From Methylococcaceae bacterium UBA1147 (GTDB lineage Bacteria > Pseudomonadota > Gammaproteobacteria > Methylococcales > UBA1147), in assembly GCA_002311315.1 (NCBI GenBank), contig DBZZ01000062.1, positions 14,009 to 26,794 on the forward strand: a DNA stretch of 12,786 nucleotides. The letters are read 5' to 3'. The position numbers and the translations under genes are program-made. Of the stretch, positions 1-6,699 are shown one piece after another (position 1 is the first letter of the stretch; each line of letters starts with the position of its first letter). The notes below the pieces were generated by a model that saw only the letters and a program-made list of their open reading frames with translations, had not been told where the DNA came from and did not search any database.

Positions 1-95
1 AAATCCGTGTTCTCGACCATTTCACCATAGGCGATGGCGCGGGTTATTCGTTTGCACAGCACAGACTCCTTAAGACCGGCTACGCAATTGATCAC
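1..95 (-). CDS. Possible 5' end of a gene running off the left edge (partial)
   Basis: On the minus strand an open frame runs from the end of the upstream membrane-protein gene to the window edge without a stop. A GTG at 93-95 overlaps the TGA of that gene in a GTGA arrangement typical of translational coupling. A second in-frame GTG at 60-62 is preceded by AAGGAG at 66-71, but the spacing of three bases is short. An in-frame ATG lies at 18-20. The visible peptide from the middle start reads VLCKRITRAIAYGEMVENTD, which I do not recognise. Only about 20 to 32 codons are visible, so an open frame by chance is quite possible. If real, it would be the last visible member of the purC-side minus-strand gene string. 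Confidence 0.3.
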   Translation of the reverse strand, partial: MINCVAGLKESVLCKRITRAIAYGEMVENTD

Positions 96-571
96 GGATA
101 AGGGACGCCAGGAAAAAGGTCATGTATCCAGGCAGGCAAAAGCCAGGGACCGAAGTAAGTCACGAACAGGGCCGGCGCTCCAGCAATCATCAGAAAACGC
201 AGAAACCGGCCCGCTAGAACGATCAGCAGGTAAAAATTTCGCCTCGTCTCGTAACCCCGCCCGGCCAATGAAAGCAGTGTAACCGGCGGAAGGCCAAGTA
301 CTGCCGCCGAAGCCGTGATCTTCCACTTCGCGTTCTGGTAACGCGACAGGTCAAGTGCTTCAAGCCGATTCGAAAGCCATTGGACTCGTTGTATGACCTG
401 GCCGCCGAAGGTGTACAGGAAGGCAAAACCGGTGACCTGCCCCAGCGTTACCATCATTGCTACACCAATCCAGTTAAGCTCTGGATCAAGCGAGCATAAC
501 AAGGCCAGCGGTTCAGCTACGGCCAGAAGGGGAGAGACCGCGCATACGAAATAAATGAGGAGGTACGCCAT
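92..571 (-). CDS. Small VTT/YqaA-like integral membrane protein
   Basis: This encodes a 159-residue, strongly hydrophobic protein with about four membrane-spanning stretches (roughly residues 1-25, 35-60, 85-105 and 112-150). The segment LGLPPVTLLSLAGRGYETRR followed by NFYLLIVLAGRFLRF resembles the conserved GLPP...AG...F...GR.LRF pattern of the YqaA/DedA (VTT, SNARE-associated) membrane family. Some members of that superfamily act as lipid scramblases or flippases, but no role can be given to this one. It is shorter than most DedA proteins, closer to YqaA size. The ATG at 569-571 is preceded nine bases upstream by an in-frame stop, which fixes the start. No strong Shine-Dalgarno site is visible. 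It lies downstream of purC on the same strand, with a doubtful small ORF between them. The family assignment is by eye and moderate. Confidence 0.6.
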   Translation of the reverse strand: MAYLLIYFVCAVSPLLAVAEPLALLCSLDPELNWIGVAMMVTLGQVTGFAFLYTFGGQVIQRVQWLSNRLEALDLSRYQNAKWKITASAAVLGLPPVTLLSLAGRGYETRRNFYLLIVLAGRFLRFLMIAGAPALFVTYFGPWLLPAWIHDLFPGVPYP

Positions 572-590
572 AGCCAGTGTCTATCAGGGT

Positions 591-776
591 TTACAGCAAC
601 TCGACCATCCTGCTGATGGCCGGCTCATCTTTCGGTAAAGGAGCGATTCCTCGGCTCTCCGTTGAGAGCACATCATGAAAGAAGGATGCGGGAAGCATAA
701 TAGCCAAGGTTTCATCGATTCGGCGAACCCCTATCGAAAGGGATGGTGTGCCGGGGCTTCGAGGTTGAATAACCAT
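591..776 (-). CDS. Hypothetical 61-residue protein (doubtful)
   Basis: This ORF sits in the gap between purC and the VTT-like gene, 29 bases after the purC stop and 19 bases before the next start, so it fits an operon layout. The product begins MVIQPRSPGTPSLS and contains DETLAIMLPASFFHDVLSTE. It has no membrane segment, no Cys motif and no family that I recognise. There is no convincing ribosome binding site before the ATG at 774-776. Its reading frame and spacing are the only support. It could equally be a spacer ORF open by chance. Confidence 0.33.
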   Translation of the reverse strand: MVIQPRSPGTPSLSIGVRRIDETLAIMLPASFFHDVLSTESRGIAPLPKDEPAISRMVELL

Positions 777-805
777 TGAGCTTGACTCACTGGTATTTTC
801 AACCC

Positions 806-1699
806 TTAAGTGATCAGTCTTTTCTCGGCTTCACGATATTTTTCGGCGGTCTGTTGAATCACCTCTTGCGGTAACGCCGGGCCGGGCGCTTTCTTATCCC
901 AGTCAAGCGTTTCCAGGTAGTCCCTGACAAACTGCTTGTCAAAGCTTGGAGGGCTGATACCAAGAGCGTACTGGTCAACCGGCCAGAACCTGGATGAATC
1001 GGGAGTCAATACTTCGTCAATCAGATGAAGCATGCCCTTCTCATCCACACCAAATTCAAATTTAGTATCGGCGATAATCATGCCCCTCTTCAATGCATAC
1101 CGTGCTGCTTCTTCGTAGATCAAAATGCTGACCCTACGTAGCTGTTCAGCCAGTTCCAGACCCAGCAATTCGATGGTCTCGCCAAAGGAGATATTCTCGT
1201 CATGATCACATACGGCGGCTTTTGTCGACGGCGTAAAGATCGCCTCCGGCAACTGTTGGGCCTGTTGCAACCCCGGTTCAAGGCGGATACCGCAAATCTC
1301 TCCCCTACGCTGGTAGTCTTTCCAGCCGGAGCCAATCAGGTAACCACGAACGATGGCTTCGACGGGCAGGGGTGTCAATTTGCGGACCACTACAGCTCGG
1401 CCACTGAGCATCGCCCTCTCTTCCGCATCGGAAGGAATCACGTCGGCCAGCGTCAGTCCGGAAAAGTGATTGGGTACCAGTCCCTTTGTATAATCAAGCC
1501 AGAACAGGGACACAGCGGTCAGTACACGACCCTTGCCCGGAATTGGGTCGGGAAGAATAACATCGAATGCCGAAATGCGGTCGGTCGTTACAATCAGAAG
1601 ATGCTGATCGTCGACCTCGTAGATATCCCGGACTTTTCCCTTTGTCCGGAGTTGCAAGCTGGTCAGCGAGGTTTCGTGGAGTAATTCGGGACCTTGCAT
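806..1699 (-). CDS. purC: Phosphoribosylaminoimidazole-succinocarboxamide synthase (SAICAR synthetase)
   Basis: PurC joins L-aspartate to CAIR with ATP hydrolysis to make SAICAR, a step of de novo purine synthesis in the cytoplasm. The 297-residue product has the expected motifs in order: TKGKVRDIY near residues 19-27 (nucleotide-binding loop), TTDRISAFDV near 39-48, LPVEAIVRGYLIGSGWKDY in the middle, and DTKFEFG, LIDEVLTPDSSRFWP towards the end. It belongs to the longer, yeast Ade1-like class of about 300 residues rather than the 237-residue E. coli type. The frame extends 11 codons upstream to a TTG at 1730-1732, but the ATG at 1697-1699 gives the normal N-terminus and has AGAG about 11 bases upstream. 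The gene is divergent from djlA. No PurR-type operator was recognised. Confidence 0.96.
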   Translation of the reverse strand: MQGPELLHETSLTSLQLRTKGKVRDIYEVDDQHLLIVTTDRISAFDVILPDPIPGKGRVLTAVSLFWLDYTKGLVPNHFSGLTLADVIPSDAEERAMLSGRAVVVRKLTPLPVEAIVRGYLIGSGWKDYQRRGEICGIRLEPGLQQAQQLPEAIFTPSTKAAVCDHDENISFGETIELLGLELAEQLRRVSILIYEEAARYALKRGMIIADTKFEFGVDEKGMLHLIDEVLTPDSSRFWPVDQYALGISPPSFDKQFVRDYLETLDWDKKAPGPALPQEVIQQTAEKYREAEKRLIT

Positions 1700-1731
1700 C
1701 AAATCTGATTCTCTTTGAACAAAAAAGCCCA

Positions 1732-1760
1732 ATCATGTAAGTTTGCTGTTTCATTTGCAA
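1732..1760 (-). promoter_or_regulatory. Candidate sigma-70 promoter for purC
   Basis: Reading on the minus strand, TTGCAA (1755-1760) and CATGAT (1732-1737) are separated by 17 bases and lie 33 bases upstream of the purC ATG. Each hexamer matches four of six consensus bases. This is a plausible but unproven promoter in the 157-base purC/djlA divergent gap. Confidence 0.3.
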
Positions 1761-1856
1761 GTCCGACTGCCTTCGGCATCGGAAGCGTGTTTCCAACCAA
1801 ATCCAGCCGGCAATCGGTGTTTACATGTCCACACTGGAAAATTCGGCCCGTTCACG

Positions 1857-2684
1857 ATGAGCTTTCTCGGAAAAGCCTTTGGCGGCACATTCGGCTTTCT
1901 TCTTGGGGGTCCACTGGGCGGGATCCTGGGCACAGCGCTCGGGCATCAATTTGACAAGGGCATGGATGGCCTCGAGGGTTTTTCCGGGCCCTCGTTCCGA
2001 CGCGGCAACCAGCGCCGGATACAGATGGCTTTCTTCACCGCCACATTTTCAATCATGGGTCACTTGGCCAAGGCTGATGGCAAGGTTTCGAAAGCCGAAA
2101 TCGACATCGCCGAAGCAGTCATCCGCAACATGGATCTGACCACCGACATGCGTAAGGCGGCTATCCGGCTCTTCAACGAAGGCAAAAGCTCCGACTTTCC
2201 GCTCAATGATGTACTGGACCAGCTACGCGACGAATGTCATCGCCGGACCACGCTGATCCGGATGTTCATCGAAATACAATTGCAGGCAGCGTTTGCCGAC
2301 GGCGCCCTTGACCCAATCGAAGAACGCATGCTGCTGTACATCTGTAATCGCCTGCAATTTCCGAAATTCGAATATGAGCAACTGAAAGCCATCGTCCAGG
2401 CACAGCAACGATTTTCCGCACAGGACTATCGTCAACAACGGCGACGGGTGCCCAAGCGCCCCTCCACGCCAAGGCTGGGCGATGCCTACGCGGTACTGGG
2501 GCTGAACCCCTCGGCCAGCGATATCGACATCAAAAAAACTTACCGCCGTCTGATGAGCCAGCATCATCCCGACAAACTGGTTTCCAAGGGCTTGCCAAAA
2601 GAAATGATCCGGCTTGCCAACGAAAAAACCCAGAAGATCCGCAAGGCCTACGAACTGATTCGCGAGAGACGGAGCATTCGCTGA
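1857..2684 (+). CDS. djlA: DjlA-type membrane-anchored DnaJ co-chaperone
   Basis: DjlA is an inner-membrane J-protein that stimulates DnaK from the cytoplasmic side. The 275-residue product starts with a single glycine-rich membrane segment (about residues 7-31, with GGTFGFLLGG and LGHQFD). A TerB-like helical domain follows (about 55-170, including MGHLAKADGKVSKAEI and IEIQLQAAFADG). A J domain occupies about residues 205-275, with its HPD motif at residues 237-239. The C-terminal stretch HHPDKLVSKGLP is nearly that of E. coli DjlA, which is 271 residues long. The open frame extends 38 codons upstream to a TTG at 1743, but the ATG at 1857 gives the standard MSFLGK-type N-terminus. No good Shine-Dalgarno site precedes it. 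The gene is divergent from purC and is followed 168 bases later by yajQ on the same strand. Confidence 0.94.
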   Translation: MSFLGKAFGGTFGFLLGGPLGGILGTALGHQFDKGMDGLEGFSGPSFRRGNQRRIQMAFFTATFSIMGHLAKADGKVSKAEIDIAEAVIRNMDLTTDMRKAAIRLFNEGKSSDFPLNDVLDQLRDECHRRTTLIRMFIEIQLQAAFADGALDPIEERMLLYICNRLQFPKFEYEQLKAIVQAQQRFSAQDYRQQRRRVPKRPSTPRLGDAYAVLGLNPSASDIDIKKTYRRLMSQHHPDKLVSKGLPKEMIRLANEKTQKIRKAYELIRERRSIR

Positions 2685-2787
2685 GGGGCCCTGGACAACA
2701 TAGCGGAAAAGATCTCTGCCTATGAAGCTGACGGTCGTCAGGATCAAACCTGTAACCAGTGCCTGCAAATCGGGCACACGATCAACC

Positions 2788-2796
2788 TGTGATAAT
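2788..2796 (+). promoter_or_regulatory. Candidate extended -10 promoter for yajQ
   Basis: The string TGTGATAAT is an extended -10 element (TGn plus GATAAT, five of six matches) 56 bases upstream of the yajQ ATG. There is no clear -35 hexamer, which extended -10 promoters can lack. It would give yajQ and the following methyltransferase gene a start independent of djlA. Confidence 0.35.
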
Positions 2797-2852
2797 ATTC
2801 CGCCTATCCAGTTCAGGTGCACATTGCCCATTGATTCAGGAAATTACCGACC

Positions 2853-3335
2853 ATGCCCTCATTTGATGTCGTCTCGGAAGTCAACATGCACGAAGCCGCC
2901 AACGCGGTTGACCAGGCCAACCGCGAAGTATCCACCCGCTTCGACTTCAAGGGTGTAGATGCCCGTTTCGAACTAAAAGACGCAGAAATCACGCTTCAGG
3001 CGGAAGTGGAATTCCAGCTACAGCAGATGCTCGACATTCTGCAAAACAAACTGCACAAGCGGGGGGTTGACATCGCTTGCATGGAAATCGACGAACCACA
3101 GACCACGGGCAGGCAGGCCCATCAGAAACTCACCCTGAAACAGGGCCTCGACACACCACTTGCCAAGAAAATCGTCAAGATGATCAAGGACCGCAAGATG
3201 AAGGTGCAATCAGCCATCCAGGGGGGAAAGGTCCGGGTCACGGGAAAGAAACGAGACGACCTGCAACAGGTCATCGCCTTACTGAAGGAGGCCAAGCTGA
3301 ACTTGCCGCTACAGTACAACAACTTCCGGGACTGA
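2853..3335 (+). CDS. yajQ: YajQ family nucleotide-binding protein
   Basis: YajQ proteins are small cytoplasmic proteins of about 160 residues built of two similar ferredoxin-like halves. Members have been reported to bind nucleotides or RNA, and in Xanthomonas a homologue binds cyclic di-GMP. This 160-residue product matches the family end to end. It begins MPSFDVVSEV, has RFDFKGVDARFEL near residues 29-41, then LDILQNKLHKRGVD, LKQGLDTPLAKKIVKMIKD and VRVTGKKRDDLQ, and ends in the family's typical NNFRD. AGGAAA at 2838-2843 lies nine bases before the ATG and supports the start. The methyltransferase gene begins 28 bases downstream on the same strand, probably as part of one transcript. Whether this copy binds cyclic di-GMP cannot be told from the sequence. 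Confidence 0.95.
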   Translation: MPSFDVVSEVNMHEAANAVDQANREVSTRFDFKGVDARFELKDAEITLQAEVEFQLQQMLDILQNKLHKRGVDIACMEIDEPQTTGRQAHQKLTLKQGLDTPLAKKIVKMIKDRKMKVQSAIQGGKVRVTGKKRDDLQQVIALLKEAKLNLPLQYNNFRD

Positions 3336-3363
3336 TCTGGCCCAAACGAGAACCTAACGTCGA

Positions 3364-3963
3364 ATGCTCAACCAGCGGCCCTATGCACCGGCCTGTGACA
3401 AGAACAAGGAACCTATCCTCGAGGTACTGCGGCAAGAGTTTCTTCATTCTGGCCTAGTCCTAGAAATCGGCAGCGGAACGGGTCAGCACGCAGTGCATTT
3501 CGCCAAGCACCTGCGCCACCTGGAATGGCAACCCACCGACCTTTCCGAAAACCTCCCCGGTATCAATGCGTGGTGTTCAAATTCGGAACTAGCGAATCTC
3601 AGACATCCACAGAAACTCAATGTTCGCACTGCAAACTGGACCGGCTTGAAGGCTGACTACCTGTTTTCCGCGAACGCGGTTCATATCATGGACTGGGCGT
3701 CGGTGGAGAACTTCTTTTCCGGCATCGGCGAATGCCTGGCCCCAGGTGGAAAAGCGGCATTTTATGGCCCTTTCAACTTCGCCGGCCAGTACACCAGCGA
3801 AAGCAATGCTCGATTCGACCAGTGGTTAAAAGAACGGGATTTCCTCAGCGGCATCCGCAACTTTGAAGACCTGGATCGTCTTGCCCGTTCGGTCGGTCTC
3901 AGCTTTCTGAAAGACTATCCGTTGCCTGCCAACAACCGCACCCTGATCTGGTCACGTCGCTGA
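3364..3963 (+). CDS. DUF938 family SAM-dependent methyltransferase-like protein
   Basis: The 199-residue product has the layout of the DUF938 family, whose animal member is METTL26. It opens with a YAPACDKNKEPILEVL motif (residues 7-22). The glycine-rich SAM-binding motif I, VLEIGSGTGQHAVHFA, follows at about residues 32-47, and the acidic end of the second strand is WQPTDLSE. Further on come SANAVHIMDW near residue 105 and GECLAPGGKAAFYGPF, the usual post-core strand and turn. The length is typical for the family. The substrate is unknown for the family. The gene follows yajQ by 28 bases, so they are likely cotranscribed. The ATG at 3364 has no strong ribosome binding site, but an upstream start is unlikely because the family N-terminus is already complete. 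It converges with the FAH gene. Confidence 0.9.
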   Translation: MLNQRPYAPACDKNKEPILEVLRQEFLHSGLVLEIGSGTGQHAVHFAKHLRHLEWQPTDLSENLPGINAWCSNSELANLRHPQKLNVRTANWTGLKADYLFSANAVHIMDWASVENFFSGIGECLAPGGKAAFYGPFNFAGQYTSESNARFDQWLKERDFLSGIRNFEDLDRLARSVGLSFLKDYPLPANNRTLIWSRR

Positions 3964-3972
3964 ATGACCGAA

Positions 3973-4018
3973 GGCTGGCATGGTTGCGGCGTGGCATGGA
4001 CCGGACCATGCCCCAGCC
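3973..4018. terminator. Hairpin between convergent genes, possible bidirectional transcription end
   Basis: The 97-base gap between the convergent methyltransferase and FAH genes contains GGCATGG (3993-3999) and CCATGCC (4006-4012) around a six-base loop. An outer pair, GGCTGG (3973-3978) and CCAGCC (4013-4018), can extend it. An alternative fold pairs the first CATGG with CCATG. There is no T-run on either side, so this is not a textbook intrinsic terminator. Its placement between two gene ends is what suggests a termination or RNA 3'-end role. Confidence 0.4.
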
Positions 4019-4060
4019 CAATCACGCCGCCCCTCCCCTGGCCGATGAGTCCCAAGCGCT

Positions 4061-4933
4061 TCAGAAGCAGGTGGTACTTTCTGGCTCTTCCACCACCGGG
4101 TTTTCCAGAACCCCGATGCCCTCGATCTCGATTCGCACCCGATCACCGGCTTTCATGTAGCCGCGCGGCCTCATCTTGACTCCAACGCCACTGCCCGTAC
4201 CGGTCGAGATGATATCGCCTGGTTCCAGCGTCATCACCGTGCTCAAATATTCGATTTGCTCGAAACAGTTGAAGATCATTTCCCCAGTGTTGAAAGACTG
4301 CCGTTGTTCATCGTTGACCCAAGTCTGAACATGGAGGTTATGCGGATCCGCTATCTCGTCGCTGGTGACAATCCACGGACCGGTCGGACCGTGAGTATCG
4401 AAGGATTTGCCCAGCGTAAAGGTTGGCGAACGGATCTGCCAGTCACGCACCGAAACATCATTGGCGACCATGAATCCAGCGATCACTCCACCGGCCTCCT
4501 CCCAAGGCACATGCCGACACCGCCTGCCAATGACGAGAGCAAGTTCTCCCTCGTAATCCAGCTTTTCCGATACCCGGGGCCGGTGAATTGGGTAACCAGG
4601 CCCGGTAACGCAACTGGTTTGCTTGTTGAAAAACGAGGGGTACTCAGGTCGGTCTCTACCGGTTTCGGCAATGTGCTTGTCGTAGTTCAGGCTGATCGCC
4701 AGGAACTTGGACGGGTTAGGGACAGGAGCCTCGAGAACTGTTTCGGACACTGGAACCCGATTGGCACCTTGTTCAGCAAGGTCAGCTAACCTCTCCCTTG
4801 CCAAACTGCCTGCCGCCAGGAAGCCGAGCATGTCGGCCGGGATTCCTTCTGTTCCATGTGAGTCAACGATTTCTTCGCCAATCCGGGCACCTACACGGGA
4901 GAATCCGTTTTTGGTAAATGTACAAAGCTTCAT
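4061..4933 (-). CDS. Fumarylacetoacetate hydrolase (FAH) family enzyme
   Basis: This 290-residue protein belongs to the FAH / 2-keto-4-pentenoate hydratase superfamily. These metal-dependent enzymes hydrolyse, hydrate or decarboxylate 2-oxo acids, often in aromatic compound breakdown. An N-terminal domain (1-65) precedes the catalytic domain. KFLAISLNYDKHIAETG lies at residues 77-93. The metal ligands appear as E128 and E130 in LDYEGELALVIG and D159 in VANDVSVRDWQ. K176 follows in LGKSFDTHGPTGPW, and STGTGSGVG (243-251) is the typical late loop. A TTG at 4949-4951 is in frame, but the ATG at 4931-4933 gives the usual MKLCTF-type N-terminus. The substrate is not predictable, and the neighbours give no pathway context. 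The start codon directly abuts a perfect palindrome that occupies the place of the ribosome binding site. Confidence 0.92.
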   Translation of the reverse strand: MKLCTFTKNGFSRVGARIGEEIVDSHGTEGIPADMLGFLAAGSLARERLADLAEQGANRVPVSETVLEAPVPNPSKFLAISLNYDKHIAETGRDRPEYPSFFNKQTSCVTGPGYPIHRPRVSEKLDYEGELALVIGRRCRHVPWEEAGGVIAGFMVANDVSVRDWQIRSPTFTLGKSFDTHGPTGPWIVTSDEIADPHNLHVQTWVNDEQRQSFNTGEMIFNCFEQIEYLSTVMTLEPGDIISTGTGSGVGVKMRPRGYMKAGDRVRIEIEGIGVLENPVVEEPESTTCF

Positions 4934-4948
4934 AATACAGTCTGTATT
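4934..4948. promoter_or_regulatory. Perfect 15-bp palindrome at the FAH gene start, operator-like
   Basis: AATACAG, one central base, then CTGTATT forms a perfect inverted repeat with 7-bp arms, ending at the base before the FAH start codon (CAT at 4931-4933 on the plus strand). No Shine-Dalgarno sequence is visible upstream of that ATG, so the palindrome takes its place. Short one-base-spaced palindromes like this are typical of dimeric repressors such as GntR-type regulators. No regulator gene is adjacent, so the protein that binds it is unknown. Confidence 0.45.
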
Positions 4949-5110
4949 CAAGTTGCGATCTTTGGAAGCCCGTCATAAGAACTGGTTTGTTGTAACCAAT
5001 TCAACCGGGCCATCCAGCACCCGACAACAAAGAACCCCCCATCTGCAGCACTCCGGGGCGCATCGTACAGCGGTCTGTCTGAAGCGGATGGTTTCGCCCA
5101 GCTTGGTCCG

Positions 5111-5162
5111 TGTCATAATAGCCCTTTTTCGGCCGTCCCGGTGACAGCACCGTCAACGGTGC
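5111..5162 (+). promoter_or_regulatory. Candidate glpE promoter and leader hairpin
   Basis: TGTCATAAT at 5111-5119 is an extended -10 element (TGn plus CATAAT) 64 bases before the glpE ATG, with no clear -35. Just downstream, GCACCG and CGGTGC (within 5147-5162) form a 6-bp stem with a TCAA loop, which can stretch to 7 bp. The hairpin lies 21 bases upstream of the start codon, so it would be in the mRNA leader. No known riboswitch was recognised. The rest of the gap, 4949-5110, holds nothing I can name. Confidence 0.35.
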
Positions 5163-5183
5163 CCAAAAACAAGGGAACAACCC

Positions 5184-5501
5184 ATGACTTTCCAGCAAAT
5201 TGATACCGACCAGGTCAAGAACCTCATTGAGGAGAAAGACGTAGAGATCGTAGACATCCGCGATTTCACAGCCTACGGCTCCGCCCATATCATGAACGCC
5301 CGGCACCTGAGTGACGGCAACGTCCAGGAATTCCTGAATTCTGCGGACAAGTCAAAACCCCTGGTTGTCTATTGCTACCATGGCCATACCAGCCGTGGAG
5401 CGGCCGAGTATTTCGTCAATTCCGGCTTCCAGAACGTTTACAGCATCGATGGCGGCTTCGAGGCCTGGCGAGCCAAGCACCCAGTCGAGGCATCCGAGTA
5501 A
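5184..5501 (+). CDS. glpE: Thiosulfate sulfurtransferase (single-domain rhodanese) GlpE
   Basis: GlpE moves a sulfane sulfur from thiosulfate to cyanide or to a thiol acceptor such as thioredoxin, through a persulfide on the active-site cysteine, in the cytoplasm. The 105-residue product is one rhodanese domain, close to the 108 residues of E. coli GlpE. It shows EIVDIRDFTAYGSAHI at about 21-36, the active-site loop CYHGHTSR starting at Cys64, and VYSIDGGFEAW near the end. The CYHG loop and IDGGFEAW are particular to GlpE among rhodaneses. AGGGAA at 5172-5177 is six bases before the ATG and fixes the start. There is no glp regulon gene nearby, so the E. coli glycerol-3-phosphate context is absent. 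The glycosyltransferase gene follows after 121 bases on the same strand. Confidence 0.95.
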   Translation: MTFQQIDTDQVKNLIEEKDVEIVDIRDFTAYGSAHIMNARHLSDGNVQEFLNSADKSKPLVVYCYHGHTSRGAAEYFVNSGFQNVYSIDGGFEAWRAKHPVEASE

Positions 5502-5622
5502 GCCCTGGCGAAAGCTGTCCTGCGACCCCTTGTCCAGGAATAGCCCGCCGCTAGAGTCTTCGCCAATAACCAGCAAGGCCCAACAACGGCAATCCTTATC
5601 ACGACCCATAACGCCATCGCAT

Positions 5623-6651
5623 ATGCGTGATAGTTTACGGATTGCCCTTATTACCGATGCCTGGCATCCACAGATCAACGGGGTCGTTACTACCCTAACC
5701 AATACGCGCCAAGCCCTGGAGCGACTGGGACACACTGTTGAACTCCTGCATCCGGGCTTGTTCCGGACCTGGCCCTGCCCGGGTTACCCGGACGTGGGCC
5801 TCGCGTTTCTTTGCGGTCCCAATCTGCGCCCACTATTGAAAAGCTTCAAACCGGACGCAATCCATATCGCCACGGAAGGCGCCGTTGGCTACGCGGCGCG
5901 GCGCTATTGTCGTCACAAGGGATTTCCCTTTACTACCTCGTATCACAGCAGGTTCCCCGAATACCTGAACCTCCGGATTGGTTTCCCAATAACTGTAAGC
6001 CGAACCTACATTCGCTGGTTTCACCGCCGAAGCCACCGGGTCATGGTGGCAACCAGCTCCCTGGAAAAAGAACTTGGCAATAGAGGCTATTCCAACCTGA
6101 CACGCTGGTCACGAGGAGTCGATACTTTGTTGTTCCGGCCGCGAGACAAGGGCTTCCTCCGCGACCCGCGCCCCATCTTCATGTACGCCGGAAGGGTCGC
6201 GATCGAAAAAAACGTTGAGGAGTTCCTGCGCCTCGATCTGCCGGGAACCAAGTACGTGGTTGGAGACGGGCCCCAGCGTGAGTCGCTGAAGCAACAGTAT
6301 CCCGCGGTACGCTTCCCGGGTTACAGGCAAGGGATCGAACTGTCACGCTACATGGCTGCCGCAGACGCGTTCGTTTTTCCCAGCCGAACGGATACCTTTG
6401 GCCTGGTCCTGCTCGAAGCTCTCGCATGCGGGGTACCGGTTGCCGCTTACCCGGTAGCAGGCCCCCTTGACGTTATTCAGGACCCGAAGGTTGGTACGCT
6501 CGACCAGAACCTCATGCGCGCCGCTCTGGGCTGCCTCTCCCTGGACCCCAGGAACTGCAGGAAATACGCTATCAGCCATTCGTGGGAATATTCGGCGCGC
6601 CAGTTCGCGAGCAACCTGACAATGATCACGACACCCTCCATATTCTGGTGA
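5623..6651 (+). CDS. GT4-type (GT-B fold) glycosyltransferase
   Basis: The 342-residue product resembles the MgtA/SqdX-like group of family 4 retaining glycosyltransferases, which transfer a sugar from a nucleotide donor to a lipid or glycan. The N-terminal Rossmann domain starts RIALITDAWHPQINGVVTTL (residues 6-25) and includes ATEGAVGYAARRYCRHKGFPF and TTSYHSRFPEYL. The C-terminal donor-binding domain has YAGRVAIEKN (R191 and K196, the usual phosphate contacts), VVGDGPQR, and SRTDTFGLVLLEALACGVPV. In that last motif the classic E-x7-E is D257-x7-E265, as is common in this subgroup. The ATG at 5623 was chosen because homology begins there. The open frame continues upstream to 5365 through glpE, in another frame from glpE. 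No good ribosome binding site precedes it. Donor and acceptor are unknown. Confidence 0.9.
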   Translation: MRDSLRIALITDAWHPQINGVVTTLTNTRQALERLGHTVELLHPGLFRTWPCPGYPDVGLAFLCGPNLRPLLKSFKPDAIHIATEGAVGYAARRYCRHKGFPFTTSYHSRFPEYLNLRIGFPITVSRTYIRWFHRRSHRVMVATSSLEKELGNRGYSNLTRWSRGVDTLLFRPRDKGFLRDPRPIFMYAGRVAIEKNVEEFLRLDLPGTKYVVGDGPQRESLKQQYPAVRFPGYRQGIELSRYMAAADAFVFPSRTDTFGLVLLEALACGVPVAAYPVAGPLDVIQDPKVGTLDQNLMRAALGCLSLDPRNCRKYAISHSWEYSARQFASNLTMITTPSIFW

Positions 6652-6699
6652 AACAGGCCGGATCAAGCGTTAACGAATCGATCTTCCAACTTCAATCTG

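Noticed and set aside
1202..1684. A 160-codon plus-strand ORF inside purC
   Set aside because: It is antisense to conserved PurC motifs and has no recognisable product.
1741..1760. PurR operator in the purC/djlA gap
   Set aside because: The sequence has TTTGC and TTGCAA pieces but not the ACGCAAACGTTTGCGT-type palindrome; the symmetry fails when the arms are compared.
2223..2831. A 202-codon minus-strand ORF opposite djlA
   Set aside because: It is antisense to well-supported djlA codons, shows no family motif, and its sequence follows the codon pattern of the opposite strand.
4256..4789. A 177-codon plus-strand ORF inside the FAH gene
   Set aside because: It lies opposite the catalytic domain of a clear FAH-family protein, and its translation has no domain signature.
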